Shown here piece by piece: positions 63,659 to 64,000 of a DNA stretch of 64,000 bases. Below the pieces are notes generated by a model. It made no database searches. It was given only the letters and a program-made list of their open reading frames with translations, and was not told the DNA's origin. Made by a program: the position numbers and the translations under genes. The stretch comes from Shewanella sp. KX20019. GTDB taxonomy: Bacteria; Pseudomonadota; Gammaproteobacteria; Enterobacterales; Shewanellaceae. The stretch is taken from positions 1,178,001 to 1,242,000 of the forward strand of contig NZ_CP068437.1 of the NCBI RefSeq assembly GCF_016757755.1, in the 5' to 3' direction. The stretch's first letter is position 1; each line of letters starts with the position of its first letter.

Positions 63659-64000
63659 GCGTTTAGGGGAGATAAATTTTTACCTTCCACTAATTGAACG
63701 GTTATTAGTGTCTGATTCACTATCTACAACACAACATTCGAGCCGTCGGCCAGCGTTTTATCTAGGCTATCAATGTCTGCGTGTACCTTTATCAACGAAT
63801 TCACTTTCCAGTTCTGCCAATTGCCTACAGTGATTTGAAACCCACCCTACGGGAAGCGCTCACGCATTCCACTTCTGCTTTGCATTGGCTCATAAGGGAA
63901 TAACCATTCTGTCGTCAATGCGCCTTGAATTGAAAAGCTTGAGCGCTTCTGAATTGATTAAATACCTAATGCAATTGGTATTAGTCAGTGCTACCTAGTC
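63659..64000. other. Non-coding end of window
   Basis: No gene was seen. TACC - TAATGCAATT - GGTA near 63969-63986 is a small inverted repeat. The region has no open frame with recognisable features; a gene may begin beyond the window. Confidence 0.4.

Overview
The window looks like chromosome of a marine Shewanella-type gammaproteobacterium. The evidence is ygfB-ubiH-ubiI followed by gcvT-gcvH-gcvP, a DUF3297 protein, a DUF3083-like protein, a short RRF_GI-type protein, GltS and NhaC-type carriers, and a Fur-controlled TonB receptor, all at moderate, slightly AT-rich composition. The genus is inferred from gene content only; no rRNA or tRNA gene was seen.

Layout. 1-9500 is a housekeeping block: YgfB, two ubiquinone hydroxylases and the glycine cleavage genes. 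The last 430 bp of gcvP is repeated directly downstream with only synonymous differences. 9500-19300 is accessory DNA. It holds two single-gene units, each followed by an attC-like inverted repeat and each encoding a PD-(D/E)XK-like nuclease-fold protein. An intact REP-associated (HUH) transposase element abuts the second attC-like site. A frameshifted second transposase, a gutted miniature copy of the first element, a third nuclease-fold gene, several orphan lipoproteins and secreted proteins, an 8-bp tandem repeat and a second duplicated gene tail complete the region. 19300-27000 (minus strand) is a nine-gene Mrp/Mnh-type cation/proton antiporter operon with three antiporter-like membrane subunits and no fused MrpA.

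27400-45200 is mostly metabolism and envelope: a D-amino-acid dehydrogenase-type flavoenzyme, an M9 collagenase, a DUF2059 protein, an SDR, a TonB receptor of the heme type behind a Fur box, a dCMP deaminase-type enzyme, NhaC- and GltS-type carriers, a LysR regulator, a CPBP protease and a putative outer-membrane protein. 45990-53320 carries a DUF3083-like protein, RihA, a YecR-like lipoprotein, a class III aminotransferase, and a divergent ene-reductase/TetR pair with three operator-like palindromes between them. 53650-63550 holds a GlnD-family protein, a large periplasmic-sensor PAS-PAS-GGDEF-EAL protein, a Cache chemoreceptor, the RRF_GI-type protein and a cold-shock protein.

The most notable material lies at 8300-19300: two gene-tail duplications, a shared junction motif (TTTACTCTGACCCC), attC-like sites and HUH transposase elements packed together. 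Anti-phage function of the nuclease-like genes is inference only.
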